From: Dehalococcoidia bacterium
GTDB taxonomy: Bacteria; Chloroflexota; Dehalococcoidia; DSTF01; WHTK01
DNA: 64,000 nt
Assembly: GCA_009377745.1 (NCBI GenBank)
Contig: WHTK01000003.1
Span: forward strand, 122,093 to 186,092
Reading direction: 5' to 3'
The notes under the pieces were generated by a model. It did no database searches. It worked only from the letters and a program-made list of their open reading frames with translations, and was not told the origin of the DNA. Of this stretch, positions 1 to 8,270 are shown piece by piece. A program made the translations under genes and the position numbers. How positions within the stretch are numbered: the first letter of the stretch is position 1; each line of letters begins with the position of its first letter.

Positions 1-993
1 ATAAGGCGTCGAGAAGATGTCCATCAGCTCGTGCACGTGGTTCATCTCACGCTCGTCCATCACCCGCGCCGCGCTCTGAGGCAGCAGCTCGTTGAGCTTG
101 GCGACGGCGGTGCGCACCGACTCCTCCGGGTAGTCGTAGCGGAAAGCCGACTGCACAGTCACCGTCCGGAAACCCGGGTACTTCTGGATAAAATCGTCGA
201 TCCGGTCCGGCGCCAGGCCGCCCCGGAAGACGCAGGCGCCTGCACCCATGATCGGATAGACGGGGATGTTCATGCGCTGCGAGAACTGCTCGAACTCCGA
301 AACCGACCCGAGCGCGAACAAATCGGCCGCTACCAGGCCGGAGTCCATCGCGGGGTCAGAGCGGGCCGCGAAGGGCCTTACATAACGTACGTCAGTGTTC
401 CAGATCCGGCGCATGCCCCGTACGTAGCCTTCGAGGATGTCCTGGATATCGATCAGCCGCGCCGGCCCCTCGATTAGCGGTATCACCTCCAGGTACTCCG
501 GCACGCGGCGGCCGCTGTTGTTCAGCACGTAGTCCATCTGGACGCCCAGGAGCTGGTAGGGGTCCTCCGTGAAGGGCAGGATCACCTCGAAGAACGCATG
601 TGAGTGAAAGCCGTACGAGGCCAGGGTCTCGTTTTCGGCGGCGATGGCCGTGAACACATGGCGATGGATGCCGCCCTTCTGCATCCAGCGGTTGGGTATG
701 CGATAGGTGATGTAAGCGTCGCGGCCGATCTGGTGCTCCGTGAAGTAATCCTCGTAGGTCTCCACCAGCTTCAGGCCGATGCCGTAGTCCGCGTGCTTGC
801 CCTCGTTGTCCCACATCGTCTCTTGCACGCCCAGCGAGAAGTTGCGGAAAGCCTCTTCGCCTTCCATCTCCAGGGTGATCTTGCCGTCGCTGCGAGTGGA
901 CCAGGATGGCTTGTTGGCGTTATCCGGGTGCTGTGTCGCCATAGCCGCCGGGATGTGGCGCTGGTGGCCGCTGATCGTGGTGACGGTTGTCAT
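1..993 (-). CDS. ppcA: Phosphoenolpyruvate carboxylase, archaeal type (partial, C-terminus beyond window)
   Basis: Converts phosphoenolpyruvate and bicarbonate to oxaloacetate, an anaplerotic step. The visible 331 N-terminal residues carry marks of the archaeal-type family: a MATQHPDNAN segment near residue 18, an ETMWDNEGKH segment near residue 60, and FFEVILPFT near residue 140. The classical bacterial enzyme is about 900 residues and differs. The frame is open to the window edge, so the last 150-200 codons are missing here. The ATG start overlaps the TGA of the upstream alcohol dehydrogenase (ATGA), which points to translational coupling. This form is scattered and uncommon in bacteria. 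Assignment is by remembered family motifs. Confidence 0.87.
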   Translation of the reverse strand, partial: MTTVTTISGHQRHIPAAMATQHPDNANKPSWSTRSDGKITLEMEGEEAFRNFSLGVQETMWDNEGKHADYGIGLKLVETYEDYFTEHQIGRDAYITYRIPNRWMQKGGIHRHVFTAIAAENETLASYGFHSHAFFEVILPFTEDPYQLLGVQMDYVLNNSGRRVPEYLEVIPLIEGPARLIDIQDILEGYVRGMRRIWNTDVRYVRPFAARSDPAMDSGLVAADLFALGSVSEFEQFSQRMNIPVYPIMGAGACVFRGGLAPDRIDDFIQKYPGFRTVTVQSAFRYDYPEESVRTAVAKLNELLPQSAARVMDEREMNHVHELMDIFSTPY

Positions 994-2015
994 GGTTTGA
1001 GGGCTACTTTCAAGACTGAATCCCTTCGCGCCGCAATCATCTCGAAACCGCGCGGCGCTTCCGATAGCGCCAGCGTGTGAGTGATTATCGGCGCGGGATC
1101 GATGACTCCGCCGGTGAGCATCTTGATCACCGGCGCCATGTAGTTCTTTACCGGCGGGCTGCCTGCGGGCGCCAGCCGCACGTGCTCTCCCACCAGGTTG
1201 CCAATTGGGAACAGGACGGGCTTCTTGTCCAGCTCCGTCCCCAGGCTCAGCAGAGCCCCCCAACGTCGCGCCAGGCCGGCCGCTTCCGCCAGCGCCTCCG
1301 CCGTCCCGACGGCCTCGATGGCGATGTCAGCCCCGCGACCGCCGGTCGCCGCCTTGATCTTAGCCGCGATGCCGTCCCCGTCGATTGGGGTTGCCCCCAG
1401 CTTTGCCGCCGCGTCTCGCCGGTAGCCGTGATGGTCGATGGCGAAGACCTGGCCGGCGCCCATCGTCCGGGCCATCAGCTGCGCGCTCAGTCCCGTCGGC
1501 CCGCAGCCCACCACGGCGACGCTATCGCCCGCTTTCAGGCCCACGCTGGTCAGCGCTGCGTAGACTCCGGTCAGCAGGCCGGCCGCGAAGATCGCTTTCT
1601 CATCCGGCAGGCCGTCCGGCAGCGCCTCAAGCATCGCGTCCGCGTTGGGCACCCGGACGTATTCGGCGTGCGCCCCCGGCAGGTGCCTACCGAAGGCCTG
1701 AAAGCGCTCGCAGCCAGTCAGCAGCCCCTGCTTGCAGTAGAAGCAGCCGCCGCAGGCCACGGAGCCGGGGCTGACGGCGCGCTGTCCCACCTGGACGCGC
1801 TTCACGCCCTCGCCGATAGCGCTCACCGTCCCCACAAACTCGTGGCCGATGCCGCCGGGCGTTCGCTCGATCAGGCCACGATAGCTCGGCAGCTCGGAGC
1901 CGCAGATCGCCGCCAGGCTGACTTTGACGATGGCGTCCGTCGCCTCTTCGAGGCGTGGCTCGGCCACGTCCTCAACGCTGAGACGGCCCGGTCCGTGAAA
2001 AAGAACGGCCTTCAC
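990..2015 (-). CDS. Zinc-dependent medium-chain alcohol dehydrogenase
   Basis: NAD(P)-dependent oxidoreductase of the MDR superfamily, 341 residues, the usual length. The catalytic-zinc region shows Cys38 and His58-Glu59. The structural-zinc site is complete: Cys88, Cys91, Cys94 and Cys102 in CxxCxxCx7C spacing. A Rossmann glycine motif, GCGPTG, lies near residue 170. The start is GTG, preceded by GAGGA. The stop overlaps the start of the PEP carboxylase, so the two are probably co-transcribed. The substrate cannot be read from sequence; formaldehyde, sorbitol and threonine dehydrogenases share this architecture. Confidence 0.87.
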   Translation of the reverse strand: MKAVLFHGPGRLSVEDVAEPRLEEATDAIVKVSLAAICGSELPSYRGLIERTPGGIGHEFVGTVSAIGEGVKRVQVGQRAVSPGSVACGGCFYCKQGLLTGCERFQAFGRHLPGAHAEYVRVPNADAMLEALPDGLPDEKAIFAAGLLTGVYAALTSVGLKAGDSVAVVGCGPTGLSAQLMARTMGAGQVFAIDHHGYRRDAAAKLGATPIDGDGIAAKIKAATGGRGADIAIEAVGTAEALAEAAGLARRWGALLSLGTELDKKPVLFPIGNLVGEHVRLAPAGSPPVKNYMAPVIKMLTGGVIDPAPIITHTLALSEAPRGFEMIAARRDSVLKVALKP

Positions 2016-2058
2016 CTGGTATCCTCGCCCTTCTAGCGCCTGGCAGGGTCAAAAGGAA

Positions 2059-2078
2059 AGCGGGCGTCCGCGCCCGCT
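2059..2078 (-). terminator. Intrinsic terminator downstream of tatA
   Basis: Perfect 8-bp stem AGCGGGCG/CGCCCGCT with a 4-nt loop, followed on the minus strand by a T-rich run (TTTCCTTTT). It sits 26 nt after the tatA stop and separates tatA from the alcohol dehydrogenase. Confidence 0.75.
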
Positions 2079-2104
2079 CTCGTGCTGTTAATTAGGCTAG
2101 TCTG

Positions 2105-2443
2105 CTACGAGACGGGAGCCGTGATCGCCGCGCCGCACTGGTTGCAATGCTTTGCCCCGGCCGTGTTCAAAGCGCCGCAACTCGGGCACTTGACCGCCGC
2201 AACCGTCTCAGCGCCGTTCTGCGCCGACCCATTGGCCGCCGGTTGCGCTGCTACCGGCTTGTCCAGGCCCTCGTCGTCCTCATCGTCGTCCGACTGCACG
2301 TTCCTGCGGAACTCCCGGATACCTTTGCCCAGGGAACCACCGAGGTCGGCCAGCCGCGTCGCGCCGAACAGCATGACGAGAACAAGGAGAATAATGACGA
2401 GCTCCATCGGCCCGAGTCCGAATGGTCCCACTGCTAGCAACAT
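2105..2443 (-). CDS. tatA: TatA/E-type twin-arginine translocase subunit with C-terminal zinc ribbon
   Basis: Pore-forming subunit of the Tat system, which exports folded proteins across the cytoplasmic membrane. Residues 7-27 form the short N-terminal membrane helix, followed by the FGATRLADLGGSLGKGIREF amphipathic helix typical of TatA. An acidic linker (residues 51-60) leads to a CPSC...CNQC zinc ribbon with Cys86, Cys89, Cys100 and Cys103, which ordinary TatA lacks. A perfect AGGAGGTG Shine-Dalgarno at 2450-2457 lies 6 nt before ATG 2443, so the GTG 18 nt further upstream is rejected. No tatC is in the window. Confidence 0.88.
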   Translation of the reverse strand: MLLAVGPFGLGPMELVIILLVLVMLFGATRLADLGGSLGKGIREFRRNVQSDDDEDDEGLDKPVAAQPAANGSAQNGAETVAAVKCPSCGALNTAGAKHCNQCGAAITAPVS

Positions 2444-2518
2444 TGGGAGCACCTCCTGCACCCTACTCTACGACTAGACTATAACATCGGGATTTTCGCC
2501 CGTCCAACACGACCCAAT

Positions 2519-2566
2519 TGTCATTGCGAGCCATCGGCCACGGCCGAGGCGTGGCAACCTTTGATC
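2519..2566. repeat. Family A interspersed palindromic repeat
   Basis: Copy of the commonest repeat here: TCATTGCGAGCCATCGGC, a short spacer, then GCCGAGGCGTGGCAACC. The GCCA..CGGC and GCCG..TGGC halves can pair. It sits between tatA and the XdhC-like gene. Confidence 0.8.
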
Positions 2567-2620
2567 TATCGAGTCTTCTGCCAAACCCGGGATCCCTGAA
2601 TGGCTTCCCGAGGACGGTCG

Positions 2621-2932
2621 CTAGACAACCCTTTCGACGAAGACTTCCATGATGCCGCCGCAGATCTTGTCCTCGCCCTCCGGCGATTCCGTCAGGTCGA
2701 CCAGCACCAGCTTCGGCGCGCCCGTCTCGTGGACGCGCATCGCCTCCTGCCAGACCTCCGCCTCGCCGCAGCCGCCGCCGATGGTGCCGCGGAAGGAGCC
2801 GTCCTCGCGCACCGCCATCTTGGCGCCCGGCTTGCGCGGCGTCGAACCCCGCGTCGCTGCCACGGTGGCGATCACCAGCGGCTTGCCCGCCGCGATTGCC
2901 TTCTCCATCTCCTCGAAAACTTCGTCTTGCAT
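2621..2932 (-). CDS. Short XdhC/CoxI-family protein
   Basis: 103 residues matching only the N-terminal XdhC/CoxI domain: a KPLVIATVAATRGSTPRKPG segment near residue 15 and a GTIGGGCGEAEV motif near residue 46, with a Gly-Gly-Cys typical of the family. Full-length XdhC proteins (250-350 residues), which insert sulfurated molybdenum cofactor into xanthine dehydrogenase-type enzymes, also have a C-terminal Rossmann domain that is absent here. ATG 2932 is chosen because extending the frame upstream runs through a family D repeat. No molybdenum hydroxylase gene is adjacent, so the partner is unknown. Confidence 0.75.
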   Translation of the reverse strand: MQDEVFEEMEKAIAAGKPLVIATVAATRGSTPRKPGAKMAVREDGSFRGTIGGGCGEAEVWQEAMRVHETGAPKLVLVDLTESPEGEDKICGGIMEVFVERVV

Positions 2933-2989
2933 AGCTATTCCAGCATCTCCCCGCCGGAAGAGACTGTCAAATACCACTCGCCTGATCTG

Positions 2990-3020
2990 ATGCCCCAGCC
3001 TTTCAGGCTGGGGTGTGGGT
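2990..3020. repeat. Family D palindrome
   Basis: GCCCCAGCC..GGCTGGGGT inverted repeat. Other copies are at 38283, 38551 and 38629. It lies between the XdhC-like gene and the lipoprotein gene. Confidence 0.7.
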
Positions 3021-3048
3021 ATCCCCATCCGGCTGTCGGGTGGCGGGC

Positions 3049-3513
3049 TCAGGCCCTCGGCGATGGCTCTCCCGGACAGCGCACCGTCGCCCGCACAGTC
3101 GCGCGAGACGCCGAACCCGAGGGCGTGGCTTCTACCCTTAGCGTCCGCTGCGACCCACCCGGCACAGGGATCACCTCCTGCTCCCGGTACTCGATGTCGT
3201 TGATGATGCCGGAGTCCTCGAGGATCGCGTCCTCAACGAAGAGCCGCACCCTGCCCACGCGCGCGTCGTTCGTCGCCCTCGCCACGTAGTCAACGATGAT
3301 CTCCGCTGAGCCGTTGTCGGTGAGGAAGCACTCCGCCTCCATGGATGAGCTGACCGTCCCCGGCCTGCCGCTCCCGCCCCCAGGCGATGCAGTGGCCTCT
3401 GGGATGGGCGTCGGCGTTGCTTTTGGCGCATCGCCGTCGTCCCCACACGACAGGGTGAGCACAAGCCCGGCGAGAGGTATGACGAGCGCCAGTCGCAAGC
3501 TGCGACGGCCCAA
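3049..3513 (-). CDS. Predicted lipoprotein, unknown function
   Basis: 154 residues starting at TTG. A signal peptide (RRSLRLALVIPLAGLVLTLSC) ends in a lipobox-like LTLSC with the acylated Cys near residue 23, so it should be anchored on the outside of the membrane. A Pro/Thr/Ser/Gly-rich linker (residues 30-55) leads to a globular part with two Cys. I recognise no family. A family F repeat lies immediately upstream, so its regulation cannot be inferred. The start is the least certain part, because no Shine-Dalgarno is visible. Confidence 0.65.
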   Translation of the reverse strand: MGRRSLRLALVIPLAGLVLTLSCGDDGDAPKATPTPIPEATASPGGGSGRPGTVSSSMEAECFLTDNGSAEIIVDYVARATNDARVGRVRLFVEDAILEDSGIINDIEYREQEVIPVPGGSQRTLRVEATPSGSASRATVRATVRCPGEPSPRA

Positions 3514-3520
3514 AGAAACG

Positions 3521-3560
3521 TAGGGACGCAGCTTTAGCCCCGCCCCTCGGCGCTCCGGCT
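3521..3560. repeat. Family F repeat
   Basis: GTAGGGACGCAGCTTTAG followed by a C-rich tail. Similar copies are at 39119, 41118, 41343, 59607 and 59969. Confidence 0.7.
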
Positions 3561-3583
3561 CGAGATCAGGCTGCCCCTGCCGA

Positions 3584-4954
3584 TCACGCGCTCTTCCAGC
3601 TCGTCCCGCCCGCCCCGTCTTCCAGGACGATGCCCAGTTCGGCCAACCCGGTGCGGATGCGGTCCGCCAGCGCGTACTGCTTCGCCTCGCGCAGCTCCTT
3701 GCGCAGCTCGATCAGCAGGTCGACGAAGGGCGCCGCCGCCAGCGACTCGTCCGCCGCTTCCAGCCGCAGCCCCAGCACGCCCGCCAGCTCCCGCATCGTC
3801 GATTGCGCCTCGCCCACGGCCCGGCCCGCGTCCCGCGCCCGGTTGATCTCACGCGCCAGGTCGAACAGCACCGCGATAGCCGCCGAAGTGTTGAGGTCAT
3901 CCTCCATGGCGGCGATAAACCGCTCTTTGTAGGGCGCGCCATCGACCGGGTCGCCCGTGCCGCCGTCCTCACAGGTCACCGCGACGCGCAGGCGCTCAGC
4001 CGCCACCTTGGCCGCGGCCATCGCTTCTTCGCTGTAAGTCAGCGGCTTGCGATAGCTGCTGCCCAGAATGAAAATGCGCACCCCGTCCGGCCCGAAGCGG
4101 TCGATTGCCTCCCGCATCGTGATCAGGTTGCCGAGCGACTTGCTCATCTTCTCTTCGCCCATCTGCAGGAAGCCGTTGTGCACCCAGAAGCGCGAGAAGG
4201 GCGCCTCGCCGGTGTAGGCCTCCGTCTGGGCGATCTCGTTCTCGTGGTGCGGGAAGACCAGGTCGAGGCCGCCGCCGTGCAGGTCGATCTGCTTGCCCAG
4301 GTGCCGCAGCGACATCGCCGAGCACTCGATATGCCAGCCCGGGCGTCCCGGTCCCCAGGGGCTGTCCCAGGACGGTTCACCCGGCTTGGCGCCCTTCCAG
4401 AGCGTGAAGTCCATCGGGTTCTCTTTGCCCTCCAGCGGCTCGATGCGCGCACCCGATAGCATCGAGTCCAGGCTGCGCTTGGAGAGCTTGCCGTAGTCAG
4501 CCTTCTTCTCGACCCGGTAGTAGACATCGCTCGACCCGTCACGCGGCTGGCTCGGGTAGGCATAACCCTTCTCGATCAGTCCCTCGATCATCTCGATGAT
4601 CGCCGGGATCTCCTGGGTCGCGCGCGGGTAGATGTGGGCCGGCAGGATGTTTAGCGCCGCCGTGTCGCGCTCGAACTCGCGGATGTAGCGCTCTGCCACC
4701 TCGTCCATCGGCACGCCCTCACGCCCGGCCCGCGCGATCAGCTTGTCGTCAATGTCGGTGTAGTTCTGGACGTGCTTCACCTTGAGACCGCGATACTCCA
4801 GATAGCGGCGCAGCGTATCAAAGATCACGTAGCTCATCGCGTGGCCCAGGTGGCTGTCGGAGTAGGGCGTGATGCCGCAGACATACATCAGCGCCTCGCC
4901 ATCACGAGCCGTGAACTCCTCCGTATGCCCGCTCAGCGTGTTGTAGAGTCGCAT
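3584..4954 (-). CDS. cysS: Cysteinyl-tRNA synthetase
   Basis: Class I aminoacyl-tRNA synthetase that charges tRNA-Cys; 456 residues, normal length. The HIGH-type signature reads SHLGHAMSY (near residue 34) and the KMSKS loop is intact (near residue 268). Zinc-site features of the family are present: [16 protein letters not shown] and FPHHENE. The C-terminal DALR-like helical domain is complete. It lies downstream of cysE on the same strand with a repeat-filled 178-nt gap. The cysE-cysS order, known from Bacillus, links cysteine synthesis with its use in translation. Confidence 0.97.
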   Translation of the reverse strand: MRLYNTLSGHTEEFTARDGEALMYVCGITPYSDSHLGHAMSYVIFDTLRRYLEYRGLKVKHVQNYTDIDDKLIARAGREGVPMDEVAERYIREFERDTAALNILPAHIYPRATQEIPAIIEMIEGLIEKGYAYPSQPRDGSSDVYYRVEKKADYGKLSKRSLDSMLSGARIEPLEGKENPMDFTLWKGAKPGEPSWDSPWGPGRPGWHIECSAMSLRHLGKQIDLHGGGLDLVFPHHENEIAQTEAYTGEAPFSRFWVHNGFLQMGEEKMSKSLGNLITMREAIDRFGPDGVRIFILGSSYRKPLTYSEEAMAAAKVAAERLRVAVTCEDGGTGDPVDGAPYKERFIAAMEDDLNTSAAIAVLFDLAREINRARDAGRAVGEAQSTMRELAGVLGLRLEAADESLAAAPFVDLLIELRKELREAKQYALADRIRTGLAELGIVLEDGAGGTSWKSA

Positions 4955-5036
4955 CTATTCCCCCGTGCCGTCTCTAACCATCACCACGCTATTCTGACTA
5001 AGCCGAACGTCTGGGTGAACACCACCCGGCATCCTC

Positions 5037-5097
5037 ATGCCTCGGGGTTCAGCCCGAGCTGTTTCTCCGCTCATCCTGAGGCTCTCGAAGGATGAGC
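5037..5097. repeat. Family B palindrome followed by family G repeat
   Basis: ATGCCTCGGGGTTCAGCCCG (family B) followed by CATCCTGAGGCTCTCGAAGG (family G), both between cysE and cysS. These are the same elements found inside the rarA coding sequence. Confidence 0.75.
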
Positions 5098-5132
5098 CAA
5101 CGTCTCGAGATTCCGAGGAGTTTCGTCTTGGC

Positions 5133-5822
5133 TCAACCTGACGCCGATGGCCCGCCCTGCGCGCCGCTGGCCTGCCGCTGCTGCGCCAGCTCCACCTCCA
5201 GCGACTCGACCAGCCGCCTGAGGCTATCGAGCTCCTGACTCAGCTCCTCGATTCGGTCGCCCTCCGGGTCCGGCAGCCTGATCGTCGTGTCGTTGCCGGC
5301 GTCGTAGTAGGCGACCACCTTGCCGGGTACGCCGACCACCGTCGCGTAGGCCGGCACATTGGTCACCACCACGCTGCCCGCGCCGATTCGCGCGAAGTCG
5401 CCGACCGTGATCGCGCCGATCAGCTTGGCGCCCGCCCCGACGACCACGTTGCTGCCCAGGGTCGGATGGCGCTTCTCGCGCCGGTTGCTCGTCCCGCCCA
5501 GCGTCACACCCTGCGTCAGGTGGCAGTTGGGGCCGATCTCCGCTGTCTCACCGATCACGACGCCCATGCCGTGGTCGATGAACAACCCCTCGCCGATGCG
5601 GGCGCCGGGATGGATCTCCACCCCCGTCAGAAACCGGCTCAGCGTCGAGATCAATCGCGGTAGCAGCGGCACGTCGCGCATATGCAGAGCGTGCGCCAGC
5701 CGGTGCAGCTGCAGCGCCTGAAACCCGGGGTAAGTCAGCGCCACCTCGATGGCGCTGTGGGCCGCCGGGTCGCGTTCCAACGCCGCCCTCATATCGTTTC
5801 GAATGCTCTGCAGTATCGCCAA
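5133..5822 (-). CDS. cysE: Serine O-acetyltransferase
   Basis: Makes O-acetylserine from serine and acetyl-CoA, the acceptor used by CysK. 229 residues: an N-terminal helical region, then left-handed beta-helix hexapeptide repeats (residues 70-165) with the family motifs [15 protein letters not shown] and GVTLGGT, then a charged coiled-coil tail (residues 185-220). The CysE tail normally binds CysK, but here it is longer and does not end in Ile. The start is TTG, with GGAGG about 12 nt upstream. A structured leader and an extended -10 promoter lie upstream. cysS follows downstream. Confidence 0.95.
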   Translation of the reverse strand: MAILQSIRNDMRAALERDPAAHSAIEVALTYPGFQALQLHRLAHALHMRDVPLLPRLISTLSRFLTGVEIHPGARIGEGLFIDHGMGVVIGETAEIGPNCHLTQGVTLGGTSNRREKRHPTLGSNVVVGAGAKLIGAITVGDFARIGAGSVVVTNVPAYATVVGVPGKVVAYYDAGNDTTIRLPDPEGDRIEELSQELDSLRRLVESLEVELAQQRQASGAQGGPSASG

Positions 5823-5887
5823 AAGTTACCTGCCTCCCTCGGTGACATCGCCGCGGGCCTTAGCCTCGCGACGCGGGGTCCGTCCGG

Positions 5888-5920
5888 GTGTTCGCTCCCA
5901 ATCTTAGGAGGAGCACCCTA
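5888..5920 (-). promoter_or_regulatory. Structured 5' leader of cysE, possible attenuator
   Basis: On the minus strand GGGTGCTCC and GGAGCGAACACCC form an interrupted 9-bp stem about 70 nt before the cysE start. A second GC-rich pairing (CCGCG/CGCGG) follows just before the ribosome-binding site. A T-box would be logical for a cysE-cysS unit, but the diagnostic UGGN-ACCGCG element is not present, so only a generic leader structure is claimed. Confidence 0.35.
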
Positions 5921-5972
5921 AAGACAGATGCAGGTACGTCGGAATCTACGCATATTCTTCAGGACAGACGCC

Positions 5973-5978
5973 AATATA
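5973..5978 (-). promoter_or_regulatory. Extended -10 promoter for cysE
   Basis: TGCTATATT on the minus strand fits an extended -10 (TGnTATAAT-like). It would start transcription about 145 nt before the cysE start, giving a leader that includes the hairpin at 5888-5920. No clear -35 is visible. Confidence 0.4.
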
Positions 5979-6009
5979 GCACAGGCCCATTGGCTGGTGA
6001 GGTGGTCCG

Positions 6010-6260
6010 CGTCTGCGGGTTGAAACCCGCGGCTACCCAATACTCGGGAGTTGGTCAGATACCCACCTCAGCCTAGCCTCTCCTGGAAGGGAGAGGAGAT
6101 CATCGGTCTATCATTGCGAGCCATCGCAACAGCGAGGCGCGGCAATCTAGGGTGGTGGGGAAGCCCTCTACGTTAGTCCTCAACGCTCCCGAGCTCAACG
6201 TTCCGCCGAGACTAGCCCTCGAGTCTCATAGCCGCGGGTTTCAACCCGCGGATCAACCTT
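6010..6260. repeat. Repeat cluster between cysE and the Ig-like gene
   Basis: Two family C palindromes (GCGGGTT.AACCCGC, at about 6013 and 6230), a family E palindrome (CTCTCC..GGAGAG, about 6076) and a family A copy (6111-6151). Apart from the cysE promoter region, the 5823-6384 gap holds nothing else I can recognise. Confidence 0.7.
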
Positions 6261-6384
6261 CCCATCCGCCTCCGCGACAGCCCTATGCCGCCTGCTAAGA
6301 CCTTGACCGAGGCCCGCGGACTCCATAGGATTTCGACGCCGCACCCACGCGGCCCTTGCGTTACTCCAGGAAGGGAGGCTCCTA

Positions 6385-6753
6385 ATGTCGAGCGCAAATG
6401 CATCCATCTTCGAACCCAAGCTGTCGAACAACGGCCAGCTCCACTTCGAGCTGACCCTGCGCGATTCCGCCGGCCAGCCCATCGCCGGCCGGGATGTCCG
6501 CGTCAGCCTCGATGGCGATGGCAGCCTTGCGCCCAGGCGCAGCGTCAAAGACGTGGTGCGCGAGACCAACGCCGAGGGCAGCGCCCGCGTCACCTGGTAC
6601 CGCAGCAGCATCTTCGGCCGCGATGTCCACGCCACGCTCTCCGTCGAGACGGACCTCGACGCCGCTTTGACCCTGACCCGGCTGGAGCGCGAGCAGGTGC
6701 AGACCGGCCCCCGCACCGTCTGGGCGCCCGAACGGCACAGCTGGCAGAAGTAG
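6385..6753 (+). CDS. Small protein with a predicted Ig-like beta-sandwich domain
   Basis: 122 residues with a GGGAGG Shine-Dalgarno 9 nt before ATG. The pattern LTLRDSAGQPIAGRDVRVSL, then a GDGSL turn and TNAEGSARVTWYRS, resembles Big-1/invasin-type bacterial Ig-like domains, in which the TDANG-like strand is characteristic. There is no signal peptide or membrane segment, which is odd for an Ig-like domain and implies a cytoplasmic role or export by an unseen route. It converges with ispF, the two stops being adjacent. Function unknown. Confidence 0.7.
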   Translation: MSSANASIFEPKLSNNGQLHFELTLRDSAGQPIAGRDVRVSLDGDGSLAPRRSVKDVVRETNAEGSARVTWYRSSIFGRDVHATLSVETDLDAALTLTRLEREQVQTGPRTVWAPERHSWQK

Positions 6754-7227
6754 CTAGGCTTCCCGCACCAGCGCTATCGCCTGGACGGCGATACCCTCGC
6801 CGCGGCCGATGGCGCCCAGCCGGTCCGTCGTCGTTGCCTTGACGCTGACGCAGTCAACAGCGAGACCGAGCGCCAGCGACAGCCGTTTGCGCATCTCCGC
6901 CACGTGCGGCGCGATCTTCGGCGCTTCAGCGATTACCGTGGCGTCCACGTTGACAATGGCGTAGCCGGCCGCCGCGATCAGCTTCGTCACTTGCTTCAGT
7001 AGATCGATGCTGTCCGCGCCAAGCAGCCGCTCATCGCTGCTCGGGAAGTGGCTGCCGATGTCGCCCAGCGCCGCCGCGCCCAGCACCGCGTCGATCACCG
7101 CGTGCGTCAGCACATCCCCATCCGAATGCCCCGCCAACCCAGTCTCCCCCTCGAACGCCACGCCGCCCAGCACCAACTCACGCCCTTCCGCGAAGGGATG
7201 CACGTCGTAGCCGCTGCCTACTCTCAT
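6754..7227 (-). CDS. ispF: 2-C-methyl-D-erythritol 2,4-cyclodiphosphate synthase
   Basis: Fifth enzyme of the MEP isoprenoid pathway: cyclises CDP-methylerythritol 2-phosphate, releasing CMP. 157 residues, normal length. The signature RVGSGYDVHPF at the N-terminus holds the Asp and His metal ligands. GHSDGDVLTHAVIDAVLGAA follows near residue 33, and the C-terminal TTTDRLGAIGRGEGI completes the active site. The start overlaps the stop of the GNAT gene by 4 nt (ATGA), so it is the last gene of a coupled ispD-GNAT-ispF unit. Confidence 0.97.
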   Translation of the reverse strand: MRVGSGYDVHPFAEGRELVLGGVAFEGETGLAGHSDGDVLTHAVIDAVLGAAALGDIGSHFPSSDERLLGADSIDLLKQVTKLIAAAGYAIVNVDATVIAEAPKIAPHVAEMRKRLSLALGLAVDCVSVKATTTDRLGAIGRGEGIAVQAIALVREA

Positions 7228-8270
7228 GACCTGCCCGCCAGATAGCTTTCGACCTGCCCCAACGAAACCTGCCAGTGCTGCCAGGTGTGCAGCAGCTTAA
7301 AGCCCATCTCATGGTTGATCTTGAGCATCGCCGCGTTCGCGTCCGCGTTGCCGGTGCGGACCGTTTGCACGGACGGCCTCTCCCGGATCACCTTCTCGAT
7401 CATTGCTGCCTTCAGCCAGCGCCCCAGCCCGCGGTTTCGATAGGCGGGCGCTACGCCTGTATCGCCCTGGCCCAGGACGTCTGGATGATTTGGGCTCCAG
7501 AAGACCTCCGTGTAGCCGGCCAGCTCGCCCGAAGCGCGGCGCCGGACGTACATCGTCCAGCGCTCTTGATTCTGGGCAGCCATCGATCCCTCCCACTCCC
7601 GCATCTCCTCGATGCTGTAGGTCTGGTCTTCGATCTGCAGGTCGCCGCGCGGCGCCGTATTCATTAGCTCGTGCAACCTGGCGATTGCCGCGATCTCTTC
7701 CTCGGGGAAACGGCCCTCCCAGATACCAAGCTCGAACTCGACTTTCAGCGACTCTGCCTGCTGGAGCCACACCTGCATGCGTGGCCTGTCCAGCTCCGAT
7801 ACCACGAGCTGGTTCTGGCTCGCTCGCAGTGCCGCTTCGGCGCCCAGCCGCTCCAGGAAGCGTCCGCCCGCCGGCGAGTTACTGCTGGTCGAGGCCATTA
7901 TTAGACGGCGATCCTCGGCCTGCACTCCGTCCGCAATGCGTGCCAGCAGATGCGTGCCTATGGTCCGGCGCCGCCACTCAGGCAGCACGGATATCCAGAT
8001 CTCAGCCAAGTGCTGGTTCGTCTGGCCAACGTAAATTTCCATACCGGCCGCCGCGATCATTACCGCGCCATGCCAAACCGCCCATTCCCGCCTACGCATT
8101 GTGGAGCGCTTATGCGTCTGCGCCGCGATGGTCTCTGACAGTGTAGCTGGCGGGTAATAAGGCCGCGTTTCCGCCAGTACGCGGTTCTGCAGCGCATTCA
8201 GCGCCACGAACTCCGCGTCCGTCGCCGCCTGCGGGTCGAATTCCCTCAGCTCCAGCCCTTCCGGCAGCAT
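7224..8270 (-). CDS. Tandem GNAT-domain acetyltransferase-like protein
   Basis: 348 residues with two GNAT-like halves. The first has an acetyl-CoA loop-like segment near residue 100 (LPEWRRRTIGTHLL). The second (residues 180-340) has the canonical VAPAYRNRGLGRWLK motif and a C-terminal NADANAAMLKINHEMGF segment typical of the family. ATG 8270 shares its A with the ispD TGA (TGATG), and its own stop overlaps ispF. It is therefore embedded in the isoprenoid operon, although the substrate is unknown and no role in that pathway is established. Confidence 0.82.
   Translation of the reverse strand: MLPEGLELREFDPQAATDAEFVALNALQNRVLAETRPYYPPATLSETIAAQTHKRSTMRRREWAVWHGAVMIAAAGMEIYVGQTNQHLAEIWISVLPEWRRRTIGTHLLARIADGVQAEDRRLIMASTSSNSPAGGRFLERLGAEAALRASQNQLVVSELDRPRMQVWLQQAESLKVEFELGIWEGRFPEEEIAAIARLHELMNTAPRGDLQIEDQTYSIEEMREWEGSMAAQNQERWTMYVRRRASGELAGYTEVFWSPNHPDVLGQGDTGVAPAYRNRGLGRWLKAAMIEKVIRERPSVQTVRTGNADANAAMLKINHEMGFKLLHTWQHWQVSLGQVESYLAGRS

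Noticed and set aside
2933..3028. N-terminal extension of the XdhC-like protein
   Set aside because: It would translate a family D palindrome and adds no family sequence.
5823..5990. T-box riboswitch before cysE
   Set aside because: The operon order fits, but the UGGN-containing antiterminator motif and a stem I are not found; only a generic hairpin is reported.
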